A program made the translations under genes and the position numbers. Below the pieces are notes generated by a model. That model had not been told where the DNA came from. It searched no databases and saw nothing but the letters and a program-made list of their open reading frames with translations. From positions 1 to 42,302 of the forward strand of contig NZ_JAOCCU010000051.1 of NCBI RefSeq assembly GCF_029840635.1: a stretch of DNA of 42,302 nucleotides, in the 5' to 3' direction. Each line of letters begins with the position of its first letter. Position 1 is the first letter of the stretch. This DNA comes from Mitsuaria sp. GD03876 (GTDB lineage Bacteria; Pseudomonadota; Gammaproteobacteria; Burkholderiales; Burkholderiaceae_C). Below, piece after piece: positions 17,039 through 25,000 of this stretch.

Positions 17039-18331
17039 TCAGCGCATCCACTTGATGGGCGCGGTGACCAGCTCCGGGAACACGGTGAACATCACCAGGA
17101 TCAGCGTGTAGGTGATCAGGAACGGGTTGACGCCCTTGATGACCTGGTGCATCGACAGCCGGCCCACGCCGGCCACGACGTTGAGCACGGTGCCCACCGG
17201 CGGCGTGATCAGGCCGATGGCGCCGTTGAGCACGAACATCAGGCCGAAGTACACCGGGTCGATGCCGGCCTTGACGGCGATGGGCAGCATCACCGGGGCG
17301 AAGATCAGGATCGTGGGCGTCAGGTCCAGCGCGGTGCCGATGACCACGAGGATCAGCATCATCAGCGCCATCAGCAGGCGGGGCGACTCGATCAGCCCGC
17401 CGAGCCAGCCGCTGAGCACCCCGGGCAGGTCGGCCAGCGTGATCATGTAGCTGGCCACCTGGGCGCCGGCGCACAGGAACATCACGATCGCCGTCGTCTT
17501 GGCCGCGCGCACGAGCACGCCGTGCAGCTGGCGCAGGCCCATCTCGCGGTGCACGACGAAGCTGATCACCAGCGCGTAGAACGCGGCGACGACGGCGGCC
17601 TCGGTGGGTGTGAAGATGCCGGTCTTCATGCCGCCGATGATGATCAGCGGCATCAGCAGCGCCCAGAAGGCCTGGGCGGTGGCCTTGAGGCGCTCGGCCA
17701 TCGGCAGCGCGGTGCCGGGCGGCAGGTCGATCTTGCGCAGCTGCAGCTTCCAGGCGATCAGCAGGCCCAGGCCCATGACGAGGCCCGGCACGATGCCGGA
17801 GATGAACAGCGCGGAGATCGAGGTGTTGGTCGTCACGCCGTAGATCACGAACGGCATCGACGGCGGGATGATGGGCGCGATGATGCCGCCCGAGGCGATG
17901 AGCCCGGCGGAGGTGGCCATCGGATAGCCGTGGCGCTGCATCATCGGCAGCAGGATGGTGGCCAGGGCGGCGGTGTCGGCCAGGGCCGAGCCGCTCATGC
18001 TGGCCATCAGCACCGCGGCGCCGATGGCCACGAAGCCCAGCCCGCCGGGGATGTGGCCGACCCAGGCCTGCGCCATCTGGATGATCCGCCGGCTGATGCC
18101 GCCGGCGTTCATCAGCTCGCCGGCGAGGATGAAGAACGGCACGGCCAGCAGCGGGAAGCTGTCGATGCCCGCGACCAGGTTCTGCGCCAGCAGCTGGGTG
18201 TCCCAGAAGTCCAGCGCCCAGGCCATGCCGGCGCCGGTCAGCACCAGCGCGAAGGCCATCGGGATGCCCAGGCCCATCAGCAGCACCATGCCGGCCGAGA
18301 AGACGATGAAGGAGAGTGCTTCGTTGCTCAT
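17039..18331 (-). CDS. dctM: TRAP transporter large permease DctM
   Basis: 430 residues, the standard family size. It is almost entirely hydrophobic, with about 11-12 membrane segments. Family features include GLGIPMAFAL near residue 20, PFFILAGELMNAGGISRRI, and the repeated segments STTAGLIASGGIIAPIIPPSMPF-like (here SAGLIASGGIIAPIIPPSMP) and NGAIGLITPPVGTVLN in the two halves. It is the sodium-driven transport subunit of the TRAP system, working with DctQ and the DctP binding protein. It starts 18 bases after the dctQ stop codon. The substrate is inferred from gntK at the head of the operon. Confidence 0.96.
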   Translation of the reverse strand: MSNEALSFIVFSAGMVLLMGLGIPMAFALVLTGAGMAWALDFWDTQLLAQNLVAGIDSFPLLAVPFFILAGELMNAGGISRRIIQMAQAWVGHIPGGLGFVAIGAAVLMASMSGSALADTAALATILLPMMQRHGYPMATSAGLIASGGIIAPIIPPSMPFVIYGVTTNTSISALFISGIVPGLVMGLGLLIAWKLQLRKIDLPPGTALPMAERLKATAQAFWALLMPLIIIGGMKTGIFTPTEAAVVAAFYALVISFVVHREMGLRQLHGVLVRAAKTTAIVMFLCAGAQVASYMITLADLPGVLSGWLGGLIESPRLLMALMMLILVVIGTALDLTPTILIFAPVMLPIAVKAGIDPVYFGLMFVLNGAIGLITPPVGTVLNVVAGVGRLSMHQVIKGVNPFLITYTLILVMFTVFPELVTAPIKWMR

Positions 18332-18349
18332 GATCGTGGCGCCCTGCCC

Positions 18350-18880
18350 TTACTCGACGTCGGACTCGTGCTCGAGGTCGAGCGGCCGGTTGCGGAGCAA
18401 CTCCCACAGCGCCATGACCGCGATGGCGGCGCAGGACAGCAGCGCGGGCAGCGGCAGCAGCGCGTTGGAGTAGCCCAGCACGACGGAGTTGCTGTCCAGG
18501 CCGACGACGACCTGCTGCCAGGCGCCCCACCCGACCATGACGGCCGCGGCGATGACGGCGACGCGGATCAGCGCGGTGATGACGCGCAGCGCGCCGGGCT
18601 TGCGGCGCAGCGGCAGCAGCAGGCTGGTGAAGGCCATGTGCTCGCCCAGCGGGTAGGCGGCGGTGGCGCCGATGAAGACCATCCAGACGAACAGCAGCCG
18701 GGAGAGTTCCTCGCTGGCGGCGATGCCGCTGCCGAAGCCGTAGCGCAGCACGACGTTGACGAAGACCGCGAGCGCCATGACGCCCAGGCACAGCGCCATG
18801 GCGGCCTCGCTGGCGGTCTGCCAGCGCGAGCGGGGCGCGGCGGCGGCGGGGTCGTGGGCGTCCTGGATGGGGGCGGTCAT
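18350..18880 (-). CDS. dctQ: TRAP transporter small permease DctQ
   Basis: 176 residues with four predicted membrane segments (about residues 24-44, 58-78, 98-120 and 138-158). It has the family's characteristic motif FGSGIAASEELSRLLFVWMVFIGA (here given as SEELSRLLFVWMVFIGA), in which the conserved Glu-Glu and Arg precede the second segment. It forms the membrane complex with DctM. The ATG overlaps the gntK stop codon by four bases (18877-18880), so translation is coupled to the kinase. The N-terminal 20 residues are polar and probably cytosolic. Confidence 0.93.
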   Translation of the reverse strand: MTAPIQDAHDPAAAAPRSRWQTASEAAMALCLGVMALAVFVNVVLRYGFGSGIAASEELSRLLFVWMVFIGATAAYPLGEHMAFTSLLLPLRRKPGALRVITALIRVAVIAAAVMVGWGAWQQVVVGLDSNSVVLGYSNALLPLPALLSCAAIAVMALWELLRNRPLDLEHESDVE

Positions 18881-19425
18881 GGCGCGGTCTCCGGGTTGTT
18901 GTGCGACGCCAGCAGCGCGAGGGCGCGCGCGACCTGTTCCGGCAGCGCGAGCGCCGCCGGGACCGTCACGACGCCGGGCTCGCCCGTCGGCGGCTCGAGC
19001 GTGGCGAACTGGCTGTCGACCAGGCTCGCCGGGAAGATGTGGCCGGCCGCCCGGGCGGCGACGCGCTGCAGCGCGAGCGGCTTGTCGATGTCGAGGTGGA
19101 CGAAGCGCAGCGACGGGCAGGCGCGGCGCAGGCGGTCGCGGTAGGCGCGCTTGAGCGCGGAGCAGCTCAGCACGACGGGGGATTGCTCGACGAGCAACTG
19201 GCCGAGGCGCTCGAGCCAGCCCCAGCGGTCCTCGTCGGTGAGGGGCAGGCCGGCCTGCATCTTGGCGATCGAGGCCGGGGCGTGGTGGGCGTCGCCTTCG
19301 ATGAAGGCCCAGCCGAGCGCCTGGGCGAGCGCGTCGCCGACGCTGGTCTTGCCGCAGCCGGCCACGCCCATCACGACGATGGCGCGGGCGGAGATGGCGG
19401 CGGCGGTGGCTTGGGGCGAGGTCAT
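18877..19425 (-). CDS. gntK: Gluconokinase
   Basis: 182 residues. The enzyme phosphorylates D-gluconate to 6-phosphogluconate with ATP, feeding the Entner-Doudoroff and pentose phosphate routes. The P-loop GVAGCGKT is at residues 20-27, followed by FIEGDAHHAPASIAKM, which is the gluconate-binding region of GntK, LTDEDRWGWL, CSALKRAYRDRLR, and the C-terminal HIFPASLVDSQFATLE. All of these are family hallmarks. It heads the gntK-dctQ-dctM-dctP operon. The start codon is immediately preceded by a palindromic operator (19427-19440) in the space where a ribosome site would be, so no classical Shine-Dalgarno sequence is visible. A second operator copy lies 111 bases further upstream. Repression by the LacI-type regulator at 29968 is inferred. 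Confidence 0.96.
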   Translation of the reverse strand: MTSPQATAAAISARAIVVMGVAGCGKTSVGDALAQALGWAFIEGDAHHAPASIAKMQAGLPLTDEDRWGWLERLGQLLVEQSPVVLSCSALKRAYRDRLRRACPSLRFVHLDIDKPLALQRVAARAAGHIFPASLVDSQFATLEPPTGEPGVVTVPAALALPEQVARALALLASHNNPETAP

Positions 19426-19426
19426 T

Positions 19427-19440
19427 GGATAGCGCTATCC
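19427..19440. promoter_or_regulatory. Operator-like palindrome 1 at gntK
   Basis: GGATAGCGCTATCC, a perfect 14-base palindrome ending two bases before the gntK start codon. The core TAGCGCT is the one I recall from gluconate repressor (GntR, LacI family) sites of pseudomonads. Binding here would cover the ribosome-binding region as well as block transcription. Confidence 0.75.
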
Positions 19441-19537
19441 CGAAGTCTGAAAAGAGACGGCGAGTCGGGGAATCCGGGGTCGCCGTCGAGGCCTCGTCGC
19501 GGGAGGCGGCCCGCCGCGCGGAGTGACCGGTACGGCG

Positions 19538-19551
19538 GGATAGCGCTATCT
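19538..19551. promoter_or_regulatory. Operator-like palindrome 2 upstream of gntK
   Basis: GGATAGCGCTATCT contains the same perfect 12-base core GATAGCGCTATC (19539-19550), 111 bases centre to centre from operator 1. On the minus strand the site overlaps a -10-like TAAGAT (19548-19553), which fits repression. Two sites at this distance could allow DNA looping. Confidence 0.75.
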
Positions 19552-19633
19552 TAGGTGGTGCGTCGAGGCACCAGGATAGGGATTACGCGGGGTTTCATGG
19601 CGCGAGGGGTTGCCGGTTGGGTACCCTCCGCCG

Positions 19634-20191
19634 ATGACCATTCGAACGTTCCGGTTCTATTACTTCCCGCGCGGCGAGCGGTATGAGCGCTACCTGAGCT
19701 TCACGCATTGGGCGTTCGCCGAATGGTTCCAGCGCAGGCTCAGGCCGATCCGGGAGGAACTCCGAGGTCCGGAAGCCAAGGGCGTCGACATCGTGAATCT
19801 CATGTTGTACGAGGACGCTCGTCGCGCGTGGCGGCCGAATGAATGGGGGCAGCGAGGCAACACCTTTGAATTCAGCTTCGTCTGCGACCTTGAGCCGCTG
19901 CGGGATCGGCCGTCGATCGACAACATCGCGAAGCTGATGCCGTTCGCCGCGGCGGTGGTCGCGAACGCGCCGTGGCCGCAGGTGCGGGCGCTGGAGCCGG
20001 TGCTCGCGGAACCGCTCAGCGATGAGGATCGGGAGAGTTTGGCGCCCTACCTCACCTGGCCGCGGGAATCGTTCTTCCGCGAGATGGGCTATGAAGGCGA
20101 GCGCTTGAAAGAGGCGATGGACAAGGCGCGGCGTCAGGCGCGGGAGTTGTTCAAGGAGGCGCGGTATCCGGGTGCAGGCAAACTGGGCTGA
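19634..20191 (+). CDS. Hypothetical protein (185 aa)
   Basis: Starts at the ATG at 19634; a TTG at 19610 would add eight residues. It is a soluble protein rich in aromatic residues and Arg/Glu (TFRFYYFPRGERYERYLSF near the start, FTHWAFAEWFQRRL after it). No signal peptide, membrane segment or known motif is visible. The C-terminus is a charged helix ending in Lys-rich sequence. It is the only plus-strand gene in the 10 kb between gntK and the LacI-type regulator, and starts about 80 bases after operator 2. I do not recognise the family. Codon use appears slightly less GC-biased than in the core genes. Confidence 0.72.
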   Translation: MTIRTFRFYYFPRGERYERYLSFTHWAFAEWFQRRLRPIREELRGPEAKGVDIVNLMLYEDARRAWRPNEWGQRGNTFEFSFVCDLEPLRDRPSIDNIAKLMPFAAAVVANAPWPQVRALEPVLAEPLSDEDRESLAPYLTWPRESFFREMGYEGERLKEAMDKARRQARELFKEARYPGAGKLG

Positions 20192-20217
20192 ACTTGCCCC
20201 GCAAAAGCAAGGCCGAG

Positions 20218-20760
20218 TTATCGCGTCCATCTCAGGCGAGCAAAAAGCGAACGCGCATGTCTTCGGTCCGGCACGCTCGCCGGTGTCTTTCCAAAGAGAG
20301 ACATGACGACGATCGTCCAGTCTTCGGGATCCGGGCGTTTCGCGGTCTGGACGAGGACATAAGACTGGGTCGCGCGACCGTCTCTCATCGCGGGTTCGCA
20401 TTCGAAGATCGCAGCGCCACCCCGAGCCCATCGCGTATCGCGGGCAATTCCATTGCAGGCTTTCGCCGCGACTTCCTTCGGTGTGTTTCCCAACGGCAGC
20501 GAGTTGTGCTCGACGAAGAGCTCCATCAGCGGTTGGCGGGTTGCGTCATCGCAATCGGCGCCTGATTCGATGACCAGGAATCCGTGATCGGGCGCAGGCA
20601 CAGGCGTGGTGCAGACGTTCATCGAATCCGGCAGGGTCATCCGGAAGCCGAAGGCGTCGTTGCGGTACTCCTTGGCCGAGGCGAGCACGGGCTGCGCCAC
20701 GAGCAGGCCGAGCACGATCAGCTTGGCGAACACGTGGCCCTGATCAGCAGGATCTGCCAT
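20218..20760 (-). CDS. Exported hypothetical protein
   Basis: 180 residues from the ATG at 20760, which overlaps the upstream gene by 17 bases. A GTG at 20733 would give a cleaner signal peptide (FAKLIVLGLLVAQPVLASA) without the acidic leader and starts after the upstream stop; I regard it as equally likely. The mature part begins with KEYRNDAFGFRMTLPDSMNVC, resembling the start of small periplasmic or outer-membrane-associated proteins whose N-terminus reads 'y.n..fgf.l..P'. Four Cys in the mature part suggest disulfides. No function recognised. It is the last of three overlapping small exported genes. Confidence 0.72.
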   Translation of the reverse strand: MADPADQGHVFAKLIVLGLLVAQPVLASAKEYRNDAFGFRMTLPDSMNVCTTPVPAPDHGFLVIESGADCDDATRQPLMELFVEHNSLPLGNTPKEVAAKACNGIARDTRWARGGAAIFECEPAMRDGRATQSYVLVQTAKRPDPEDWTIVVMSLFGKTPASVPDRRHARSLFARLRWTR

Positions 20761-21100
20761 TCAACAGGCGTCCATCCTTGAGGCCGACTGCAAACGAGCA
20801 GAAGTACTTGCCGTCGTTGGCCTTCGAGCAAACAAGGTTGCCCGCGCTCTTGGAGACCAAGTCCCCGGCGCATTGATCCTTGACGGCCTTTTGGGGCATG
20901 TCCTTGAACATGTCGGCCGCAGCATCGCCTTCGATGAACATCACCGCGCGATCACGTTTCTCGCCAGGGGCCGGATCGACGAGATGCGCTCCGGCGATCG
21001 CGTACTTGCCCTGCAGCGGGCGGTACTCCTGGGCGTCAGCCGCAAATGGGATGAAGCATGCGACGGCCAGCAGCCCGGCGGAAACTTCCAGTGGCTTCAC
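20744..21100 (-). CDS. Small exported hypothetical protein (118 aa)
   Basis: Starts at a GTG at 21100 that overlaps the upstream stop codon (GTGA), which supports this start. The signal peptide is LEVSAGLLAVACFIPFAADA, cleaved before QEYRPLQGKY. The mature protein has four Cys (QCAGD, LVCSK, YFCSF, GRSC), probably two disulfides. It contains a short conserved-looking stretch AGAHLVDPAPGEKRDRAVMF. I do not recognise a family. Overlapping gene structure indicates co-translation with its neighbours on both sides. Confidence 0.68.
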   Translation of the reverse strand: MKPLEVSAGLLAVACFIPFAADAQEYRPLQGKYAIAGAHLVDPAPGEKRDRAVMFIEGDAAADMFKDMPQKAVKDQCAGDLVSKSAGNLVCSKANDGKYFCSFAVGLKDGRLLNGRSC

Positions 21101-21519
21101 GACCCTTCCCCCTTCTGCTCAGGAATCTTTGGACAACGGGCGGAAGCCGCCTCCGCGACCAGACGGCTTTCAAGCACGCAGACCTGCTCCCCGTCGAAAA
21201 CCCACGCTTGGCGGGACTGTCTCAAGTCCCGCGCTTGGCGAGAGCGTGACGCATCGTCCAGCTCAAATTGACGGCCATTCGAGGTGACTCGGATGGCCCC
21301 CTGCGGAACGGGATCGCGCGAGCCGAAGAGTGAACCCGGGCGGATCTCAGCGAGCGCCCTCACCTGACCATCGGCCTGGATGAATGCGAACTCGGCGGTC
21401 GAAGTCCCCCCATTGGCGAACACCGGTCCATTCAGGATCTGGAACGCCGAGGAATTCAGACTGATCAGGCCGAGGCAGATCGCCATCGACGGTCCGAACA
21501 AATGGCGCGTGATCGACAT
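21097..21519 (-). CDS. Small exported hypothetical protein (140 aa)
   Basis: First gene of the three-gene group; the ATG is at 21519. The N-terminus FGPSMAICLGLISLNSSAF is a signal peptide. The mature part has a weak beta pattern (GAIRVTSNGRQFELDD) and two Cys near the C-terminus (VCVLES and ARCPKI). No family recognised. G+C is lower than in the core genes. It lies 226 bases after the small membrane protein at 21746 on the same strand, so it could be a distal part of the Rhs transcript or have its own promoter; the gap shows no clear signal either way. Confidence 0.65.
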   Translation of the reverse strand: MSITRHLFGPSMAICLGLISLNSSAFQILNGPVFANGGTSTAEFAFIQADGQVRALAEIRPGSLFGSRDPVPQGAIRVTSNGRQFELDDASRSRQARDLRQSRQAWVFDGEQVCVLESRLVAEAASARCPKIPEQKGEGS

Positions 21520-21745
21520 GGCGTCATTCCTTCGCGTCGTTCATTCGCCTTGGCAATCCTGGGAAACTGGTCGGAGCAGAAATCCACCGCCTTGCATCGC
21601 ATGCCACTCCGAAATGTCGCCTACAGCAGTACTACCCGACGGCATCAAGTGGATCGACATGTCGGGCTCCAATGTAGCGCCAGAATTCCGAGAAACTTAC
21701 GCAGCATACTCACTCAGGACGACTTCTAGAAACACGCGATCGCGC

Positions 21746-22027
21746 TTAGCCGTAGAGCCAATTCCTCAGAAGGAGCACTGCGGCCGCAATTCCCTCAATG
21801 GCCAAGAACGTTAGAACATTACGAAAAAGGGCTTTTGCAGCATGAACCCCTTCTTGAGTGGGTTGCGTAACGTCGCGCACCCTCCCGTCGACACCGCGTT
21901 CAGGCTTTACAAGGCCGGCCACACTCCTTGAAAACTGACGCGAAGCCATATGAATACCGCGAATCATGGTAATCAGTCCAGCAATCATTAAAATGATCAC
22001 CAGCGCTTTTAGCAACGTATCAAACAC
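21746..22027 (-). CDS. Small two-helix membrane protein, candidate Rhs immunity protein
   Basis: 93 residues from a GTG at 22027, preceded at eight bases by GGGGGG. A TTG at 22045 would overlap the end of the Rhs gene. Two hydrophobic segments are seen: LLKALVIILMIAGLITMIRGI at the N-terminus (given here in full as a 21-residue stretch less its first residue, LKALVIILMIAGLITMIRGI) and FLAIEGIAAAVLLLRNWLY at the C-terminus. A polar loop of about 40 residues with Arg/Lys/Gln/Thr lies between them. The gene begins within six bases of the Rhs stop codon, the position normally held by the immunity gene of a polymorphic toxin. A membrane immunity protein would suit a toxin acting on the inner membrane or in the periplasm. 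No homology is known to me; the immunity role is an inference from position and size. G+C is low, like the Rhs C-terminal region. Confidence 0.65.
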   Translation of the reverse strand: MFDTLLKALVIILMIAGLITMIRGIHMASRQFSRSVAGLVKPERGVDGRVRDVTQPTQEGVHAAKALFRNVLTFLAIEGIAAAVLLLRNWLYG

Positions 22028-22032
22028 AACAA

Positions 22033-25000
22033 CTACCCCCCGCAACCGGCCTTAGTTTTTCCAACCGTCAAAGTACAGGTCTTGTAAGTTCCAACAGATA
22101 GGGTGCCACCAACCGGCGGCACTCCTTTTAGACCAATAGCAAGGGCGCTCCCGGTGTATGCTCCGTTCGACATCGTAAAGCCATATCCAGGACCAAAGCC
22201 CATCACTCCAAACCCTAGATTGACACTAGTAGCCTCGCCCTGGAAGCTAGACAGAGGGCCCCGATTGTATCCCATTACATAGCCAGCACTACCATCAAAC
22301 CCATACACTTTCGAGTCAGAAAAGAATAGTCCAAAATCCTCGCCCGGCGTATACACAAGCCCGGTTTGAAAACTATAACCACGAATAACAGAAGCCGTCA
22401 TAGTGAAGCCGGCGTAATACGTATTCACCACCGGATCATTGGGATTTCCAAACACCGAGTACCAAGCTTTAGCAAGCGGACTGTCATAAAGAACTGACCG
22501 CAAGTCGGAGAAGCAGTCCGTTCCGTGCGTCGGGTTACAGAGGTTGTACAGGTACCCCCATGCCGCCGTCTTGGCACCATTTGCGAAGCTTCCACCGCCC
22601 AACACGGAGCCAGTGCCTCCTACGACGGTACTCGCGATCATGCCGCCGATCAGGCGATTTCCCACCGCGTCTGCAAACGCCATCTTGTAGCCAAGACTTA
22701 CTTGCGAGAGCGAGGCGCTCAACATGCCGCTGCCGCACCTCCCGCCTTCTGCGACCGAGGTGACACAGCCAGCTACTCCATGCAACGCAACAGCCTGCCA
22801 AGAGTTTTCCCCCCAACCGCCATTGGCGCTCCCCTCAAACGATCCAGTCTGAGTAATCGCGTCACCAGCAAAGCTGAACAAGCCTGCACGCAAACTTCCC
22901 TGTAGAGCGCCCTTCAAATTTCCCGAAGAAATCGCGCCTGCAGCGAACCCGGAAACAGCTGTACCGAGAGAAGTCAACTCAAGCGTACCGGTCGTACCCA
23001 TGACGACGAAGTTTGCAGAGTAGTTCGTTAGATATCCCAATGCTTCCGGTGCAATGAGGGCAACCGCGACGGCAATGATGATCGGCTTGAATTTCTTCCA
23101 GATCTTCGACAGGAAGGAGTACCCCGTCGGATCCGTGCAGATCAGCGGGCTGTTGTAGCAGTACGCATAGCGGTCATAGTTCTGCAGGTTGAGCATCTCC
23201 TGCACGAACGGGTCGGGTTGCATCATCCGACCCAGGGTCGGGTCATACAGCCGGCCGTTCATGTGGACGATGCCCATGTCGTCCAGATGCTCGTGGCCGG
23301 TGAAGCCGCGATCGGTGCCCGGGCTGCCGTCGGGCTTCCAGTCCACCACCAGGTTGCCGTACGGGTCGTAGGCGGTGTTGGTGTAGCGGCGCTTGCCGAA
23401 GGGGTCGTAGGCGTAACGCGCCGTCACGTTGCCCGCGTGGTCGCTTGTCGCGATCAGGCTGCCAAGCTGGTCCTTGTGCCAGTACTCGAGCTTGAGCGCC
23501 GACACCACGCCCAGGTCCGCCGGCGCCATCGCCGCGGCATCCAGCGTCGGCAACGCACCGTTGGTCACCAGCACCGCGATCGACTGGCCACCCGCGCTGA
23601 CGTAATGCCGGTTGCTCTGCGTGCCATTGGACGCGACCTCGCGCTCGAAGCCCAAGCCGCCTGCGTTGTCCGGGTGCAGGTACCAGGTGATCCGGTTGGA
23701 CTTGGTCTCCTTGATCCGCTGGTGGCTCTCGTCGTACTTCCAGGTGCTGGTCGGACCGGCGCCGGTGATGGCGTCAGCCATGTTGAAGCTGGTGTACGTC
23801 ACCGTGCGCCACTTGCCGCCCGTGGCTGAGGTCGCGTTGCCGTTCAGGTCGTAGCCGAAGTTCTGACCCTGGTTCTGGATGCCCTGCACCGCGTGCGGTT
23901 TGCCGTTGGCCACGCCCTGCGCGCCGTAGACATAGTTGCCGACATCGCTCTTGGACAGCAGCATGCCCAGCGCGTTGTATTGCAGCGTCACCGTGCGGAT
24001 GCTGGTGCCCGCCGCGCCGCCGCCCGACACGTCGTATTGCGTCAGCCGGCCCAGCGCGTCATAAGCGAAGGTATCCAGCGCCCCCACGCCACCGCCATCG
24101 CCCAGCGCGTCCACGCGACGCAACAGCAGGCCCAGGCTGTCCCACTTGTAGCTCTGGTTGACGGCCGAATTGCTCGCGCCGCCGCCCGCCGTCAGGCCGG
24201 CCAGCCGTCCGGTGTCGGACAGGAAGTTCGCGTGGTTGTTGATGCCGTTGCCGTAGCTCGACTGCTCGGCCTTGCCCCATGCGTTGAACGTGCTCGCGGT
24301 CCACAACGCCGAGCCCGCCGCCAGCGTCGTGCCGCCGACGTTCACCTGCGTATCCAGCGTCACCGCGCGCAGGAAACCCAGCGCGGTGTACTGGTAGCGG
24401 AGCTTCACCCCCGTCGGGTAGGTCTGCGTGAGCAGTCGCCCATTGGCGTCGTAGCTCATCGCCGTGCCGGCGCTAAAGTCGCCCGCGATGTCGGTGCGCT
24501 GCTTCTCCACGCGGCCCAGCGCGTCGTACGCGACCTTGCGCGTCACGCCATGGCTGGTGCTGCTCTGGCACAGCTTGCCCTTGCCCATCGCGCAGCCGTC
24601 GTAGCTCCACGAGGACGTGTACTCCGGCTCCGCGCGGCTGGTCATGCGCCCCAGCGCGTCGTAGGCCATCGTGGTCCAGCCCGCCACCGGCGTCGCGGTC
24701 GTGGAGGCGTCCACGGCCGGGCACGCGCCCGGCGTGTGGCCACCGCGCATCACGGAGCTCTGCTGCGCCTTGAGCTGCCCCAGCGCGTCGTAGCAGTACG
24801 CGACGACGCCGGCATCCGGATCGTTCATCGCGACCTTGCGGCCGCGCGCGTCGAAGTCGACGGTGATGCGGTTGCCCAGCGGATCCTTCGTGATCACCAG
24901 GTTGCCGAAGGCGTCGTACTGATGCACCACCTCCGCGCTCATCGCATCGCGCGTGCGGATGACCTGCCCGTCGAGGTTCTTCTCCTCGACCTTGGTATGG

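Noticed and set aside
15954-18791. A 945-residue frame suggesting a fusion of dctM and dctP
   Set aside because: The first 600 residues are a shadow of dctM and dctQ. The real dctP has its own start, ribosome site and signal peptide at 16985.
20194-20565. A 123-residue plus-strand frame after the 185-residue gene
   Set aside because: It is opposite an exported-protein gene that has a signal peptide and overlapping operon structure, and its own composition is Arg-rich shadow.
21380-21814. A 144-residue plus-strand frame with a Cys-x2-Cys-like segment
   Set aside because: It covers the start of an exported minus-strand gene and the gap after it, has no ribosome site and shows no protein-like pattern.
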